Source: Halomonas organivorans (GTDB taxonomy: Bacteria; Pseudomonadota; Gammaproteobacteria; Pseudomonadales; Halomonadaceae). From it: DNA of 64,000 nt. The DNA lies in contig NZ_JACHXM010000007.1 in the NCBI RefSeq assembly GCF_014192055.1, forward strand, positions 62,001 through 126,000, written 5' to 3'. A program made the translations under genes and the position numbers. The notes beneath the pieces were generated by a model. The model ran no database searches. It saw nothing but the letters and a program-made list of their open reading frames with translations, and had not been told where the DNA came from. Shown piece by piece: positions 53,700 to 62,172 of this stretch. Numbering within the stretch: position 1 is the stretch's first letter; every line of letters begins with the position of its first letter.

Positions 53700-54272
53700 C
53701 TATTCCATGTCCTGTTCCATCGGCCGCGCCGCCACCGGCACCATCAAGTGTTGATAGTCGGTGCCCTTCCACATCACATAGGGTCCACCGTTGTCCGGGT
53801 CGGTGGGGAAGGCTTCCAGCAGCGCCGGCGGGGCGATGATCATCAGGTGCGGTCCCTCGACCACCCACTGATTGTCATCGGTGGCTTCCATGGCGAAGGG
53901 GTCGAGGTTACTGGCCCCCGCATCGCCCTGCAGCATGTAGGCGATGCCCAGGCGATCCGCCGTGAAAGGCTCCTTGTTCTGCCAGGCCTTGGCCCAGGCC
54001 ATCCAGGCTTCATCCAGGCACATGGGGGCATTGCCGGCCATGTCCGGGGGCGACGGCAGGCAGGTGTAACCGTTGCCACCCTCCTGCAGCCCCTTGCCCT
54101 GCCAATCGACGACGGCGGCCCCCTCGGCCATGCCCGGCCAGGTGGCACTCAGCGCATCCTGCAACTTGTCCGCTGGAGCCTCCTCCTGGGCGACCGCCAC
54201 GCCCGCCAGCCCCAGCGTCAGGCCTCCAATGGCCAGCCCCATCCAGGCATGGCGGGATATACGGGTATTCAT
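53700..54272 (-). CDS. Hypothetical periplasmic protein
   Basis: A 190-residue exported protein with a signal peptide (residues 1-28, cut after VAVA). It shows CLPSPPDMAGNAPMCLDEAWMAWAKAW and GPHLMIIAPPALLEAFPTDP. Two Cys near residues 70 and 83 may form a disulfide. It looks like a halomonad/marine family without a known function. The ATG at 54272 follows GGGAGG; a longer frame upstream is unsupported. The 202-base gap above it (54273-54474) holds nothing I can name. Confidence 0.65.
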   Translation of the reverse strand: MNTRISRHAWMGLAIGGLTLGLAGVAVAQEEAPADKLQDALSATWPGMAEGAAVVDWQGKGLQEGGNGYTCLPSPPDMAGNAPMCLDEAWMAWAKAWQNKEPFTADRLGIAYMLQGDAGASNLDPFAMEATDDNQWVVEGPHLMIIAPPALLEAFPTDPDNGGPYVMWKGTDYQHLMVPVAARPMEQDME

Positions 54273-54474
54273 CGCTCGCTCCTCCCATTCACTGGGCCGG
54301 CTGCGATATTCCCTCGTCGTGCATGCCTCCCTGCCACCGGCCCGAGCCCTCTCGACCTTTGCCTGCAGCATGCCTCACTGCCTTCTCAGTCAAGACGAAC
54401 AGGGCCCAAGGCTCCACCTGATCCCAAGTCGGCTGAGGCATGATCGAGGATCCCAGCCCTTCCACCCAGGCCGC

Positions 54475-55032
54475 TCATGCGGAAGGCTCAAGCGCGCGGA
54501 CGACACGACAGGGATTGCCCACGGCGACGACGTCGGCGGGGACATCGCGCGTGACCACGCTACCGGCACCGATCACCGCCCGCTCGCCGATGGTCACCCC
54601 CGGCATCACCGACACGTTGCCGCCCAGCCAGACATCGTCGCCGATAGTGATCGGCGCGGCATGCTCGGTCTCGCGACGCGCCTTGGCCTCCAGGGGATGG
54701 GTCGCCGTGGAAAGCAGCACATGGGGACCGAACATCACTCGCCGGCCGATGATCACCGCGCAGGGGTCGAGGATGGTGAGGTGATGATTGGCGTAGAAAC
54801 CGTCGCCCAGGCGGATGTTGTAGCCGTAGTCGCAGTAGAAGCTCGGCTCGATATGCGCCTCGCCCTCGAGGTCGAGCAGCTCGGCGAGCACCGCCATGCG
54901 CGCCGCGGGATCTCCGGGATCCATCAGGTTGAAGCGGTGGCAGACCGCCTTGGCGTGGCGCGACTCGGCTTGCAGGGCAGCGTCGGAGGCCACGTAGGGC
55001 AATCCGGCGAGCATCTTGTCCTTCTCGTTCAT
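54475..55032 (-). CDS. maa: Maltose/galactoside O-acetyltransferase (hexapeptide family)
   Basis: A 185-residue left-handed beta-helix acetyltransferase (Maa/LacA/NodL). N-terminal KMLAGLPYVASDAALQAESRHAK, then hexapeptide repeats with IEPSFYCDYGYNIRLGDGFYANHHLTILD, the catalytic His in STATHPLEAKARRE and IGDDVWLGGNVSVMPGVTIGERAVIGAGSVVTRDVPA. It transfers acetyl from acetyl-CoA to sugars. The ribosome site is weak (GGGACA). Acceptor sugar is not known. Confidence 0.85.
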   Translation of the reverse strand: MNEKDKMLAGLPYVASDAALQAESRHAKAVCHRFNLMDPGDPAARMAVLAELLDLEGEAHIEPSFYCDYGYNIRLGDGFYANHHLTILDPCAVIIGRRVMFGPHVLLSTATHPLEAKARRETEHAAPITIGDDVWLGGNVSVMPGVTIGERAVIGAGSVVTRDVPADVVAVGNPCRVVRALEPSA

Positions 55033-55213
55033 GGCGGTGTCCCGGCGTGAGAAACATCACGCCCTAGCCTCTCCTCCTGGATCGCCCTTCGCAAGACCGC
55101 CCGGTGCCCGGGTATCGATCCGCATGGCGATGCCAGGGCGCCGACCGTGACAGCCGCTCGCATCCCGTCGACAATGCCCACCTGCCCCCTTCGCTCATCG
55201 AGGATCCGCCACC

Positions 55214-56101
55214 ATGTCGCTTGCCGTCAGCCTCATCGCCCCCTCCTCCTTCACCGCCCCCGAGGCCGTGGCCGCCGGCATCCGCGGGCTGGAGGCGCTG
55301 GGCGTCGAGGCACGCTGCGACGCGACGCTGCAGGCCCCGGAACGCTACCTGGCCGGTAGCCGCGCGCACCGCCTGGCCCAGCTGCATGCCGCCTTCGAGG
55401 ATCCCGACACCGACGCGGTGTGGGCGGTGCGCGGCGGTTACGGGGCCGCCCAACTGGTCGACGGCATCGACTGGGCGCGCCTGGCCCGCCGGCCCAAGCC
55501 ACTGATCGGCTATTCCGACGTTACGGTGCTGCTCGACCACTGCCACCGCCACGGTCTGCCGGCCATCCACGGCCCGGTGGCCAAGGCCGCCGGCGGTCTG
55601 CACGACGGCGACGCAGAATCGCGAGAGATCGTCCGCGGCCAGTTCGAGGAGACCCTGGCGCTGATCGCCAGGCCAACGCCGCTCGACTACCCGTTGACGG
55701 CGCACGGTCCGGCCCCGGCGGCGCTCGAGGGCCCGGTAGTGGGCGGCAACCTGGCCACCCTCGCCAGCCTGGTGGGTACCCCGGCGGGTTTCCGCGCCCC
55801 GCCCGGCGCGCTGGTGATCCTCGAGGACGTCGGCGAACCCTACTACCGCCTGGAACGCGCCCTGTGGCAGCTGGTTCACGGCGGCGCCCTGGAGCGTGCC
55901 GCCGCGGTATGCCTGGGCACCTTCGAGGGCTGCACACCTTACGGCGAGACGCCGCTGGAGGCGATCGTCGCCGAGACACTGGCACCGCTCGGGCTGCCAT
56001 TGTTCTGCGGCCTGCCGATCGGCCACGGCCTGCACAACCGCCCCTGGCGCTACGGCGCCGCCGGACGCATCGCCGACGGGCGCCTGGCGATATCCGGATA
56101 G
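55214..56101 (+). CDS. LD-carboxypeptidase/MccF family (S66)
   Basis: A 295-residue S66 peptidase. The catalytic Ser is in PLIGYSDVTVLLDH near residue 98, the Glu in ILEDVGEPYYRLERALWQL and the His in GLPIGHGLHNRPW. Members cut the L,D bond of tetrapeptide muropeptides (LdcA) or inactivate microcin C (MccF). GAGGA lies 5 bases before the ATG. Length fits LdcA (about 300). I favour peptidoglycan recycling. Confidence 0.85.
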   Translation: MSLAVSLIAPSSFTAPEAVAAGIRGLEALGVEARCDATLQAPERYLAGSRAHRLAQLHAAFEDPDTDAVWAVRGGYGAAQLVDGIDWARLARRPKPLIGYSDVTVLLDHCHRHGLPAIHGPVAKAAGGLHDGDAESREIVRGQFEETLALIARPTPLDYPLTAHGPAPAALEGPVVGGNLATLASLVGTPAGFRAPPGALVILEDVGEPYYRLERALWQLVHGGALERAAAVCLGTFEGCTPYGETPLEAIVAETLAPLGLPLFCGLPIGHGLHNRPWRYGAAGRIADGRLAISG

Positions 56102-56225
56102 CGGGCCACGCCACCAGACTCTCGCTGCGTGGACCGCATCGACGCGGTGCTAACGGCACCGCGTCGATGGCATAGACTGGGTAGCGGACCCGCGCCCCGG
56201 GAGCGACAAGCGTGGCAACACTCGC

Positions 56226-57446
56226 ATGCACAGCCTGATCACGACCGCCGCACAGGCCCTCGCACAGGGCGACCCGCTTGGCGCGCTCAACCGAGTGGCC
56301 CTGTGCGACGACGCTCCGGCGCTGGCACTGCGCGGCATCGCCATGGCCCAGCTGGGCGAGTTCGAACGCGCCAGGACGCTGCTGCAGCGCGCCGCACGTG
56401 CCTTCGGCCCCCGGCAGCCCGTCGCCCGCGCCCGCTGCGTTCTGGCCGAGGCCGAGATCGCGCTGGTCGCCCGCGAGCTCGGCTGGCCGGGCAAGGCACT
56501 GGCCACGGCACGCACCACCCTCGAGGCACAGGGCGACCGGGTGAACGCCGCCCACGCGCGCTACCTCGAGGCCCGGCGCCTGCTGCTGATCGGCCGCCTG
56601 GACGAGGCCGAGGCACGGCTCACCGACATGCCAGCGCACGCCCTGTCGCCCGCTTCCCGCGCCTCCTGCGAGCTGGTGAAGGCCGGCATTGCCCTGCGCC
56701 GGCTGCAGACGTCGGAGGCCCGCGCCGCCTTCCGCCGTGCGGCCCAGGCAGCACGGATGGCCGGAGTCCCGGCGCTGATGGCCGAGATCGAGCAGGCCTC
56801 TCAGGCGCTGATTCGCCCCGCCGCGACGCTGATCGCCGCCGGCGAGACTCGCCCGCTGCGCCTCGAGGAGGTCGAGGCACTGCTGGCCACGCCGACACTG
56901 GTGGTGGACGCCTGCCGGCACGTCGTGCGCGATAGCCACACGGCCATTTCCCTGAGTCGTCGTCCGGTGCTGTTTACCCTCACCCGTCTGCTGGGCGAGG
57001 CCTGGCCGGCCGGCGTACCGCGGCAGACGCTCATCGCCCAGGCCTTCCGGCTACGCCACTGCGATGCCTCGCATCGGGCGCGGCTGCGCGTCGAGATCGG
57101 CCGGCTGCGCCGGGCCCTCGGCTCGCTGGCCGGCGTGGTCGCAACGCCGGGCGGCTACCGGCTGTCCCTGCCGGAGGGCCAGCCCGTCGCGGTGCTGGCC
57201 CCACCCATTGAAGGCCGACACGCCAGGCTGCTGGCCCTGCTCGCCGACGGCGAGGCCTGGTCGAGCTCGGCGCTCGCCCTGGCCCTCGGCACCAGCCAGC
57301 GCTCGGTGCAGCGGGCGCTGGACGCCCTCTCGACGGACGGCAAGGTAGAAGCCATGGGACGCGGCCGGTCGCGCCGCTGGCTCGCCCCGCCCGTGCCGGG
57401 ATTCCCGACAACCTTGTTACTCCCCGCTGCGCTGCCAAGCACCTAG
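56226..57446 (+). CDS. TPR-like protein with two C-terminal helix-turn-helix domains
   Basis: A 406-residue protein. Residues 1-195 form TPR-like helical repeats (GIAMAQLGEFERARTLLQRAARAFG and ARYLEARRLLLIGRLDEAEARL). Residues 225-320 resemble a winged helix of the OmpR/BTAD type (HRARLRVEIGRLRRALGSLAG then VATPGGYRLSL). Residues 325-385 form another HTH (SSALALALGTSQRSVQRALDALS). Ligand sensing could be via the TPR part. The beta-propeller gene follows 43 bases later, so the two form an operon. The ribosome site is weak. Confidence 0.75.
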   Translation: MHSLITTAAQALAQGDPLGALNRVALCDDAPALALRGIAMAQLGEFERARTLLQRAARAFGPRQPVARARCVLAEAEIALVARELGWPGKALATARTTLEAQGDRVNAAHARYLEARRLLLIGRLDEAEARLTDMPAHALSPASRASCELVKAGIALRRLQTSEARAAFRRAAQAARMAGVPALMAEIEQASQALIRPAATLIAAGETRPLRLEEVEALLATPTLVVDACRHVVRDSHTAISLSRRPVLFTLTRLLGEAWPAGVPRQTLIAQAFRLRHCDASHRARLRVEIGRLRRALGSLAGVVATPGGYRLSLPEGQPVAVLAPPIEGRHARLLALLADGEAWSSSALALALGTSQRSVQRALDALSTDGKVEAMGRGRSRRWLAPPVPGFPTTLLLPAALPST

Positions 57447-57489
57447 GCTGGGTACATCCCCCCCCCCAGCCACCACACGGGAGTTCACC

Positions 57490-58173
57490 ATGAAAGGTTC
57501 CACCGCCGAGTTCATCGCCGAATACGGCCCCTTCCCCGACATTGCCGGCATCCACGGGGTCACCTACGACGGCCAGCGGGTATGGTTCGCCAGCGACGGG
57601 CGGCTCACCGCCCTGGACCCGGACAGCGGCGAGATTCAGCGCACGCTGGAGGTCGCCGCCGACGCCGGCACGGCCTTCGACGGCCGCCACCTGTTCCAGA
57701 TGGCCGGCGACCGTATCCAGCGTATCGACCCTGAGAGCGGCCGGGTACTGGCCACCATCCCCGCGCCGCCGGGGGACTGCAACTCGGGCCTCGCCTGGGC
57801 GGAGGGCTCGCTGTGGGTCGGCCAGTATCGCGATCGGCGGATCCAGCAGGTCGACCCCGACACCGGCGAACTGCTGCGCAGCATCGCCACCGACCGCTTC
57901 GTCACCGGGGTCAGTTGGGTCGACGGCGAACTATGGCACGGCACCTGGCAGGACGACGAGAGCGACGTGAGGCGACTCGACCCGCTCACCGGCGAGGTGC
58001 TTGAGCGGATCGACATGCCCGCGGGCACGGGGGTCTCGGGGCTCGAATCCGACGGCGCCGGGCGCCTGTTCTGCGGCGGCGGCAACGGCGGCACGCTACG
58101 CGTCCTGCGCCGCCCCGCCCATGCCTCGCAGGACGACAACGCCGATGCGGCTGCCGACGCAGCGTCGCCCTGA
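57490..58173 (+). CDS. Beta-propeller protein (YncE/glutamine-cyclotransferase-like fold)
   Basis: A 227-residue protein with five or six propeller blades, each with a D-x-x-G-turn motif: LTALDPDSGEI, IQRIDPESGRV, IQQVDPDTGEL, VRRLDPLTGEV. No signal peptide, so cytosolic. Its blade pattern resembles Vgb-type and glutamine-cyclotransferase-like propellers; no catalytic site is recognised. GGAG lies 5 bases before the ATG. Companion of the TPR-HTH gene. The C-terminal ~15 residues are disordered (NADAAADAASP). Confidence 0.7.
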   Translation: MKGSTAEFIAEYGPFPDIAGIHGVTYDGQRVWFASDGRLTALDPDSGEIQRTLEVAADAGTAFDGRHLFQMAGDRIQRIDPESGRVLATIPAPPGDCNSGLAWAEGSLWVGQYRDRRIQQVDPDTGELLRSIATDRFVTGVSWVDGELWHGTWQDDESDVRRLDPLTGEVLERIDMPAGTGVSGLESDGAGRLFCGGGNGGTLRVLRRPAHASQDDNADAAADAASP

Positions 58174-58219
58174 TCGCGTCCCGCCGCCGCCATGCCCGGC
58201 CCCGGCGAGCGCCAGCGGG

Positions 58220-58675
58220 TCAGGCATGGCCCAGCACACCGCCCGCCCAGCCGTAGGCGATGCCGAGCGACAGCCCGAACACCACATGGGCCAGCAGCAT
58301 CGACAGCGGCGCGATCAGCCCGAAGCCCAGGCCGAACACCCCGGAACCCGCCAGCGGAAAGACCGTGACCATCACCACCAGCCACGCAAGCAGGCCGAAT
58401 TCCAGCCCGCGCCGCATGTCGGTGCGTCCCGGCAGGTAGGGCGCCAGCAGCCCGAACAGCAGGCCCCAGATCAGCGTGCCCACCACGAAATGAATGACCC
58501 AGGCCACCCATCGGCTGTCCGGCGTGCCAAGCAGGTCGTGGGCGGCCAGGTTCATGATCTCGATGGGGTCGTACCAGGGCATGATGCCCGCCGCCAGGCG
58601 CAGCACCAGGATCATCGATATGACGAAGGTGGCTACGAAGCCAGCCAGCATGCCCCTCACCAGGCGAGCGCCCAT
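58220..58675 (-). CDS. DUF6789-like four-helix membrane protein
   Basis: A 151-residue membrane protein with four predicted helices. It shows GMLAGFVATFVISMILVLRL, the MPWYDPIEIMNLAAHDLLG loop with its His, and FVVGTLIWGLLFGLLAPYLPG. A family of unknown function; the conserved His suggests metal or heme contact. GGAGG lies 6 bases before the ATG. Separated by 66 bases from the TauE gene upstream in the same direction. Confidence 0.75.
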   Translation of the reverse strand: MGARLVRGMLAGFVATFVISMILVLRLAAGIMPWYDPIEIMNLAAHDLLGTPDSRWVAWVIHFVVGTLIWGLLFGLLAPYLPGRTDMRRGLEFGLLAWLVVMVTVFPLAGSGVFGLGFGLIAPLSMLLAHVVFGLSLGIAYGWAGGVLGHA

Positions 58676-58741
58676 GACGCACCTCCCGGTTGATGACGTG
58701 GTCTTTCAGTATAGGTCCGCCGCCGCCCGGGGGCCGGTCCC

Positions 58742-59551
58742 TCAGAGCGCTACCATCGCCGCCAGCACGCCGGCCAGCAGGGCGAGATAGGCCTTGGCGT
58801 GGACCCCGTCGGGGAGCCGTCCGATCCAGGGCGACGCCAGGCGAATGCCGATCCAGGAGCCGACCGCCAGCGCCGCAAAGGCGCGAAGGTCCACGTAGCC
58901 CGCCTGCCAGGGTCCCAGCAGCGCGGCCTGGTCCCGGGCCAGCAGCACATAGGCGGCGGTACCGGCGAGCGCCATCGGCAGCGACAAGGGGGTCGCCATC
59001 GCGGTGGCGCGGGTCATCGGCAGGCCGCGACGACGCATCAGCGGCACCGTCATCACGCTGCCGCCGACTCCGAGCAGGGCCGCGACCATGCCGATGCCGA
59101 GGCCGAGCACGGCACTCGCGCCGGCCGACGGCGCCCGCGGCGTTGCCGCCGTTCGCGCCAGGAATCCCGGGCGCAGCAGCGCGTCGACGATGGTGACGGC
59201 CAGATAGGCGACGAAGGCCCAGCGCACCCAGTCGCCGCGCATCGCCATCGCGGCTGCGGCCCCGGCGACCGCCCCCAGGGCGATGTATCCCGCCAGCGGG
59301 CGGATCCATTGCCAGTCCAGCGTGCCGGCCCGATGATGACGCCGCGTGGCCAGCCCCGCACCGACGATCATCACGCCGGTCGAGGTGGCCACGGCGATAT
59401 GCATGGCGGCCTGGCCGACGAGGCTGTCCGCCCCGTGGGTGGCCAGCAGCACCGCGTACAGCAGCGGCACCATGAAGAAGCCGCCGCCGAAGCCGAACAG
59501 CACCGTGGTGATGCCCGCCAGGCCGCCACACGCCAGCAGCAGGAGATACAT
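58742..59551 (-). CDS. Sulfite exporter TauE/SafE family protein
   Basis: A 269-residue membrane protein with eight to nine hydrophobic segments. It shows ITTVLFGFGGGFFMVPLLYAVL, HIAVATSTGVMIVGAGLATRRHHRA and GIGMVAALLGVGGSVMTVPLM, the repeated glycine motifs of TauE. Members export sulfite, sulfoacetate or other organosulfonates. GGAG precedes the ATG. Divergent from AraC gene, which may control it. Confidence 0.87.
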   Translation of the reverse strand: MYLLLLACGGLAGITTVLFGFGGGFFMVPLLYAVLLATHGADSLVGQAAMHIAVATSTGVMIVGAGLATRRHHRAGTLDWQWIRPLAGYIALGAVAGAAAAMAMRGDWVRWAFVAYLAVTIVDALLRPGFLARTAATPRAPSAGASAVLGLGIGMVAALLGVGGSVMTVPLMRRRGLPMTRATAMATPLSLPMALAGTAAYVLLARDQAALLGPWQAGYVDLRAFAALAVGSWIGIRLASPWIGRLPDGVHAKAYLALLAGVLAAMVAL

Positions 59552-59658
59552 GACAGCGCTCCATCGAGAGGGTGAGCGCGCAGCGTACGCCGCCGAGGAG
59601 TGGCCGACATTCGACTACTGGTCAATAATGCTCGCGTATAGGCCAATCGAGACCCCGC

Positions 59659-60489
59659 ATGCGCAACGTTTCCCTGGCGGACGTGGACGACATCGCCCGG
59701 GAGGTGCTGGCGATCGGCACCGACTACCCGCCCGGCACCCTGCTCGACACCCACCGCCATCGGCGCGCCCAGTTCCTCTACGGCATGACGGGGCTGATGG
59801 AAGTGGGCACCGAGGATGGCGCCTGGGTGGTGCCGCCCTATGCCGGGGTCTGGATTCCCGCCGGCAAGCCGCACCGGGTGAAGATGCTCGGGGTCAGCAC
59901 GCGCAGCCTGTACATCGAACCGGCGGCCGCGCCGCGGCCCGGCGCGCTGTGCGAGGTGCTGCTCGTCACTCCGCTGCTGCACCAGCTATTGCTCGCCTCG
60001 GCCGAGATTCCCGCTCGCTACGACGAGGCGGGCCGCGACGGCACCCTGCTGCGGCTGGCGCTGCACGAGCTGCGCCAGTGCGCGCCACTGCCGCTCTACG
60101 CCCCGCTGCCCCGCGACCCAGCGCTGGCGCGGCTGTGCACCACCTTCCTGCAATGCCCGGACCTGCGCAGCTCACCGGCGCAGTGGGCCGGGCGCTTGAA
60201 TCGCAGCCATCGCACCTTCACCCGCTTCTTCAAGCACCAGACCGGCCTGTCGTTCAGCGCCTGGCGCCAGCAGGCCTGCCTGCTGGCCGCCCTGCCGCAG
60301 CTCTCGGCCGGGGTGCCGGTGACCCGCGTCGCCCTGGCGCTGGGTTACGCCAGCCCCAGCGCCTTCGCCACCATGTTCCGCAGAACCCTGGGCGAATCGC
60401 CCTCGAGCTTCGCCGAGCGCGCCCGGGCCGCCGACGGTCGAGGCACCGACAACCAGAGATCCCTCAGCGGGCCGCCAGCGGGTAGGTGA
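59659..60489 (+). CDS. AraC-family transcriptional regulator
   Basis: A 276-residue protein. A cupin-type sensing domain in residues 15-95 (YPPGTLLDTHRHRRAQFLYGMTGL and PPYAGVWIPAGKPHRVKM) is followed by AraC-type double HTH (residues 160-260: WAGRLNRSHRTFTRFFKHQTGLSFSAWRQQ and VTRVALALGYASPSAFATMFRRTLGESPSSF). The ribosome site is weak. Its last 26 bases overlap the convergent CPBP gene. It diverges from TauE, the likely target. Confidence 0.88.
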   Translation: MRNVSLADVDDIAREVLAIGTDYPPGTLLDTHRHRRAQFLYGMTGLMEVGTEDGAWVVPPYAGVWIPAGKPHRVKMLGVSTRSLYIEPAAAPRPGALCEVLLVTPLLHQLLLASAEIPARYDEAGRDGTLLRLALHELRQCAPLPLYAPLPRDPALARLCTTFLQCPDLRSSPAQWAGRLNRSHRTFTRFFKHQTGLSFSAWRQQACLLAALPQLSAGVPVTRVALALGYASPSAFATMFRRTLGESPSSFAERARAADGRGTDNQRSLSGPPAGR

Positions 60490-61303
60490 ACAGGGTGAAA
60501 TGGACGAGGTTCAGCCCCCAGTGAACCAGCACCGCCCAGGCCAGCCGGCCGGTCCAGCGATACACCAGGCCGTAGAGCAGCCCGGCGCCGGCGGCGACCG
60601 CCACGAAACCGGCCCCGCCGGGAAAGTGGGCCAGGCCGAACAGCGCGGCAGCGGCCGTCAGGCCGAGCGCCCCACCGAGGCGCGCGGCCAGCCAGCGCTG
60701 CAGCACGCCGCGAAACAGCAGCTCCTCGGCCACGCAGGTATTGAGCAGGTTGGCCACCGCAAAGGCCGCGAACCAGGGCACGAGCCCCGGCTGCCAGGCC
60801 ACCAGCTCGAGCGCCACGGCCAGCCCCATCAGCGCCAGCACCCCGGCGATCGCCAGCAGCGGCATCGTCCACCATGGCCGCGGCGCCCCCGCCGGCAGCG
60901 CACTCTTGCCGAACAGCGGTAGCCAGCCGAGCAGCGACCAGGCCACCAGCACCTTGTCGGGATGCAGCACCAGGTCGAAGGGCACGCTGCCCGGCTTGAG
61001 CGCCGATTCCTCGACCAGCACCAATCCCAGGTCGCCGGGCCAGGCGTGGACGACCAGCACGGCACTCGCCGCCAGCCAGGCCGCGATGCGCGCCCGTGCC
61101 CACCAGGGCGACAGGCGCCGCTTGCGCATCCAGGCGCTCAGCGCCACATAGCCGAGCGCCGCCGCCACGAACCCTGCACTGGCATGGCCCATCGCCCCGG
61201 CGGCCAGCAGCCACGCCACCGCACCGCCGTAGCGCAGCCGCGGGTCGGCGCTCAGGCCGCACAGGATCAGGCCGAGGGAGTAGAGGATCGCGAAGGGCAG
61301 CAT
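60464..61303 (-). CDS. CPBP-family intramembrane metalloprotease
   Basis: A 279-residue membrane protein of the CPBP (CAAX protease/bacteriocin-processing) family. The catalytic pair EELLFRG is in NLLNTCVAEELLFRGVLQRWLA near residue 197, the second and third His motifs are ALFGLAHFPGGAG and VLVHWGLNLVHF. About eight membrane helices. AAGGA precedes the ATG. The 3' end overlaps the convergent AraC gene by 26 bases, an antisense arrangement. Confidence 0.85.
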   Translation of the reverse strand: MLPFAILYSLGLILCGLSADPRLRYGGAVAWLLAAGAMGHASAGFVAAALGYVALSAWMRKRRLSPWWARARIAAWLAASAVLVVHAWPGDLGLVLVEESALKPGSVPFDLVLHPDKVLVAWSLLGWLPLFGKSALPAGAPRPWWTMPLLAIAGVLALMGLAVALELVAWQPGLVPWFAAFAVANLLNTCVAEELLFRGVLQRWLAARLGGALGLTAAAALFGLAHFPGGAGFVAVAAGAGLLYGLVYRWTGRLAWAVLVHWGLNLVHFTLFTYPLAAR

Positions 61304-61560
61304 GGGGCATCCTTGCCGAACGGGAAGAGCCGCCGTTCAGCCTATCAGGGCTCGCCGCCGACGCCGACCGACGGTACGGGAACGCGCCAAGAGGGGCACA
61401 CGGATCGGCATGAAGCCGTATCGCGTCATGGTGAGCCGCGTGCGGCCCAAGTCATCGACGCCCACGACGTCCCCTGAACGCGCAACGGCACCGCTGAGCG
61501 ATCCTTGGCGTCTGCCTCTCATGAGCATGGAGCAGGAGACTGCCCGCAGGGTGCGATGAT
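61304..61560. other. Intergenic segment before the cold-shock leader
   Basis: About 250 bases, GC-rich, between CPBP and the cspA-like leader. A 49-codon frame starting at 61410 (MKPYRVMVSRVRPKSS...) is open but lacks a ribosome site, so I do not call it. AT-rich GCGAAATAAAACGAAAG at 61561-61577 lies just after this segment. Confidence 0.5.
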
Positions 61561-61569
61561 CGCGAAATA

Positions 61570-61754
61570 AAACGAAAGTCTTTGACCCCCGCGGCCTGGC
61601 GTGTCACCGTGGCGTCGGTTGGTTAGCAAGCAGCATGGTTCCAGCAGCATTCGAATCTTTTCGATCGCCTGTAATTGTATTTCTTGTTGTACCCGCTACT
61701 CGTCTGGGTGACACCAGAAATTTTTGCAAGGCGCTAAGCGCAAAGGATTTTCAC
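61570..61754 (+). promoter_or_regulatory. Long leader of the cold-shock gene
   Basis: TTGACC near 61581 begins an AT-richer region that leads to the cold-shock start. The last 25 bases hold GCGC-TAA-GCGC and the pairing TTGC...GCAA next to the AAGGA ribosome site (61743-61747). Long 5' leaders with temperature-dependent folding are usual for cspA-type genes. Confidence 0.5.
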
Positions 61755-61961
61755 ATGGCTACTGGTACCGTCAAGTGGTTCAACGATTCCAAGGGTTTCG
61801 GCTTCATTTCTCCTGCCGATGGCGGCGATGATCTGTTCGCCCACTTCTCCGAAATTCAGGCTGAAGGCTTCAAGTCCCTGCAGGATGGTCAAAACGTCTC
61901 CTTCGACGTGACCCAGGGCAAGAAGGGCCTCCAGGCCTCCAACATCAAGTCTCTCGACTGA
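61755..61961 (+). CDS. CspA-family cold-shock protein
   Basis: A 68-residue OB-fold RNA chaperone: [20 protein letters not shown] with RNP1 (KGFGFI), [14 protein letters not shown] with RNP2-type (DLFAHF) and [19 protein letters not shown]. Length and motifs are those of CspA. ATG at 61755 is preceded by AAGGA with 7 bases; the open frame upstream is only leader. A perfect terminator follows. Binds single-stranded RNA to keep mRNA translatable. Confidence 0.96.
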   Translation: MATGTVKWFNDSKGFGFISPADGGDDLFAHFSEIQAEGFKSLQDGQNVSFDVTQGKKGLQASNIKSLD

Positions 61962-62003
61962 TCTGATCGATCACGAGAACTTGCGAACCTCCCCGGTTCG
62001 CTG

Positions 62004-62030
62004 ATCAGGGCCCGCTTTGCGGGCCCTGAT
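62004..62030 (+). terminator. Terminator of the cold-shock gene
   Basis: ATCAGGGCCCGC-TTT-GCGGGCCCTGAT is a perfect 12 bp stem 42 bases after the stop, followed by TCGTTGTGTC. The next 140 bases up to the symporter stop are GC-rich without any gene. Confidence 0.8.
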
Positions 62031-62172
62031 TCGTTGTGTCTCCTGCTTGTGTTCGCGCGCCCCTGCGGGCACTACTCCGGGGCTCCGAAGCGCCGCCACA
62101 AGCCGGGGGCGGCTAGCGCTCGGGAAATGGCCCGCCCAGGTATGACGACTCGCTGGACGGCCGCCGGCCCAC

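Noticed and set aside
61410-61559. A 49-codon frame before the cold-shock gene
   Set aside because: No ribosome site or promoter was found and composition is ordinary for random GC-rich sequence; possible but unsupported.
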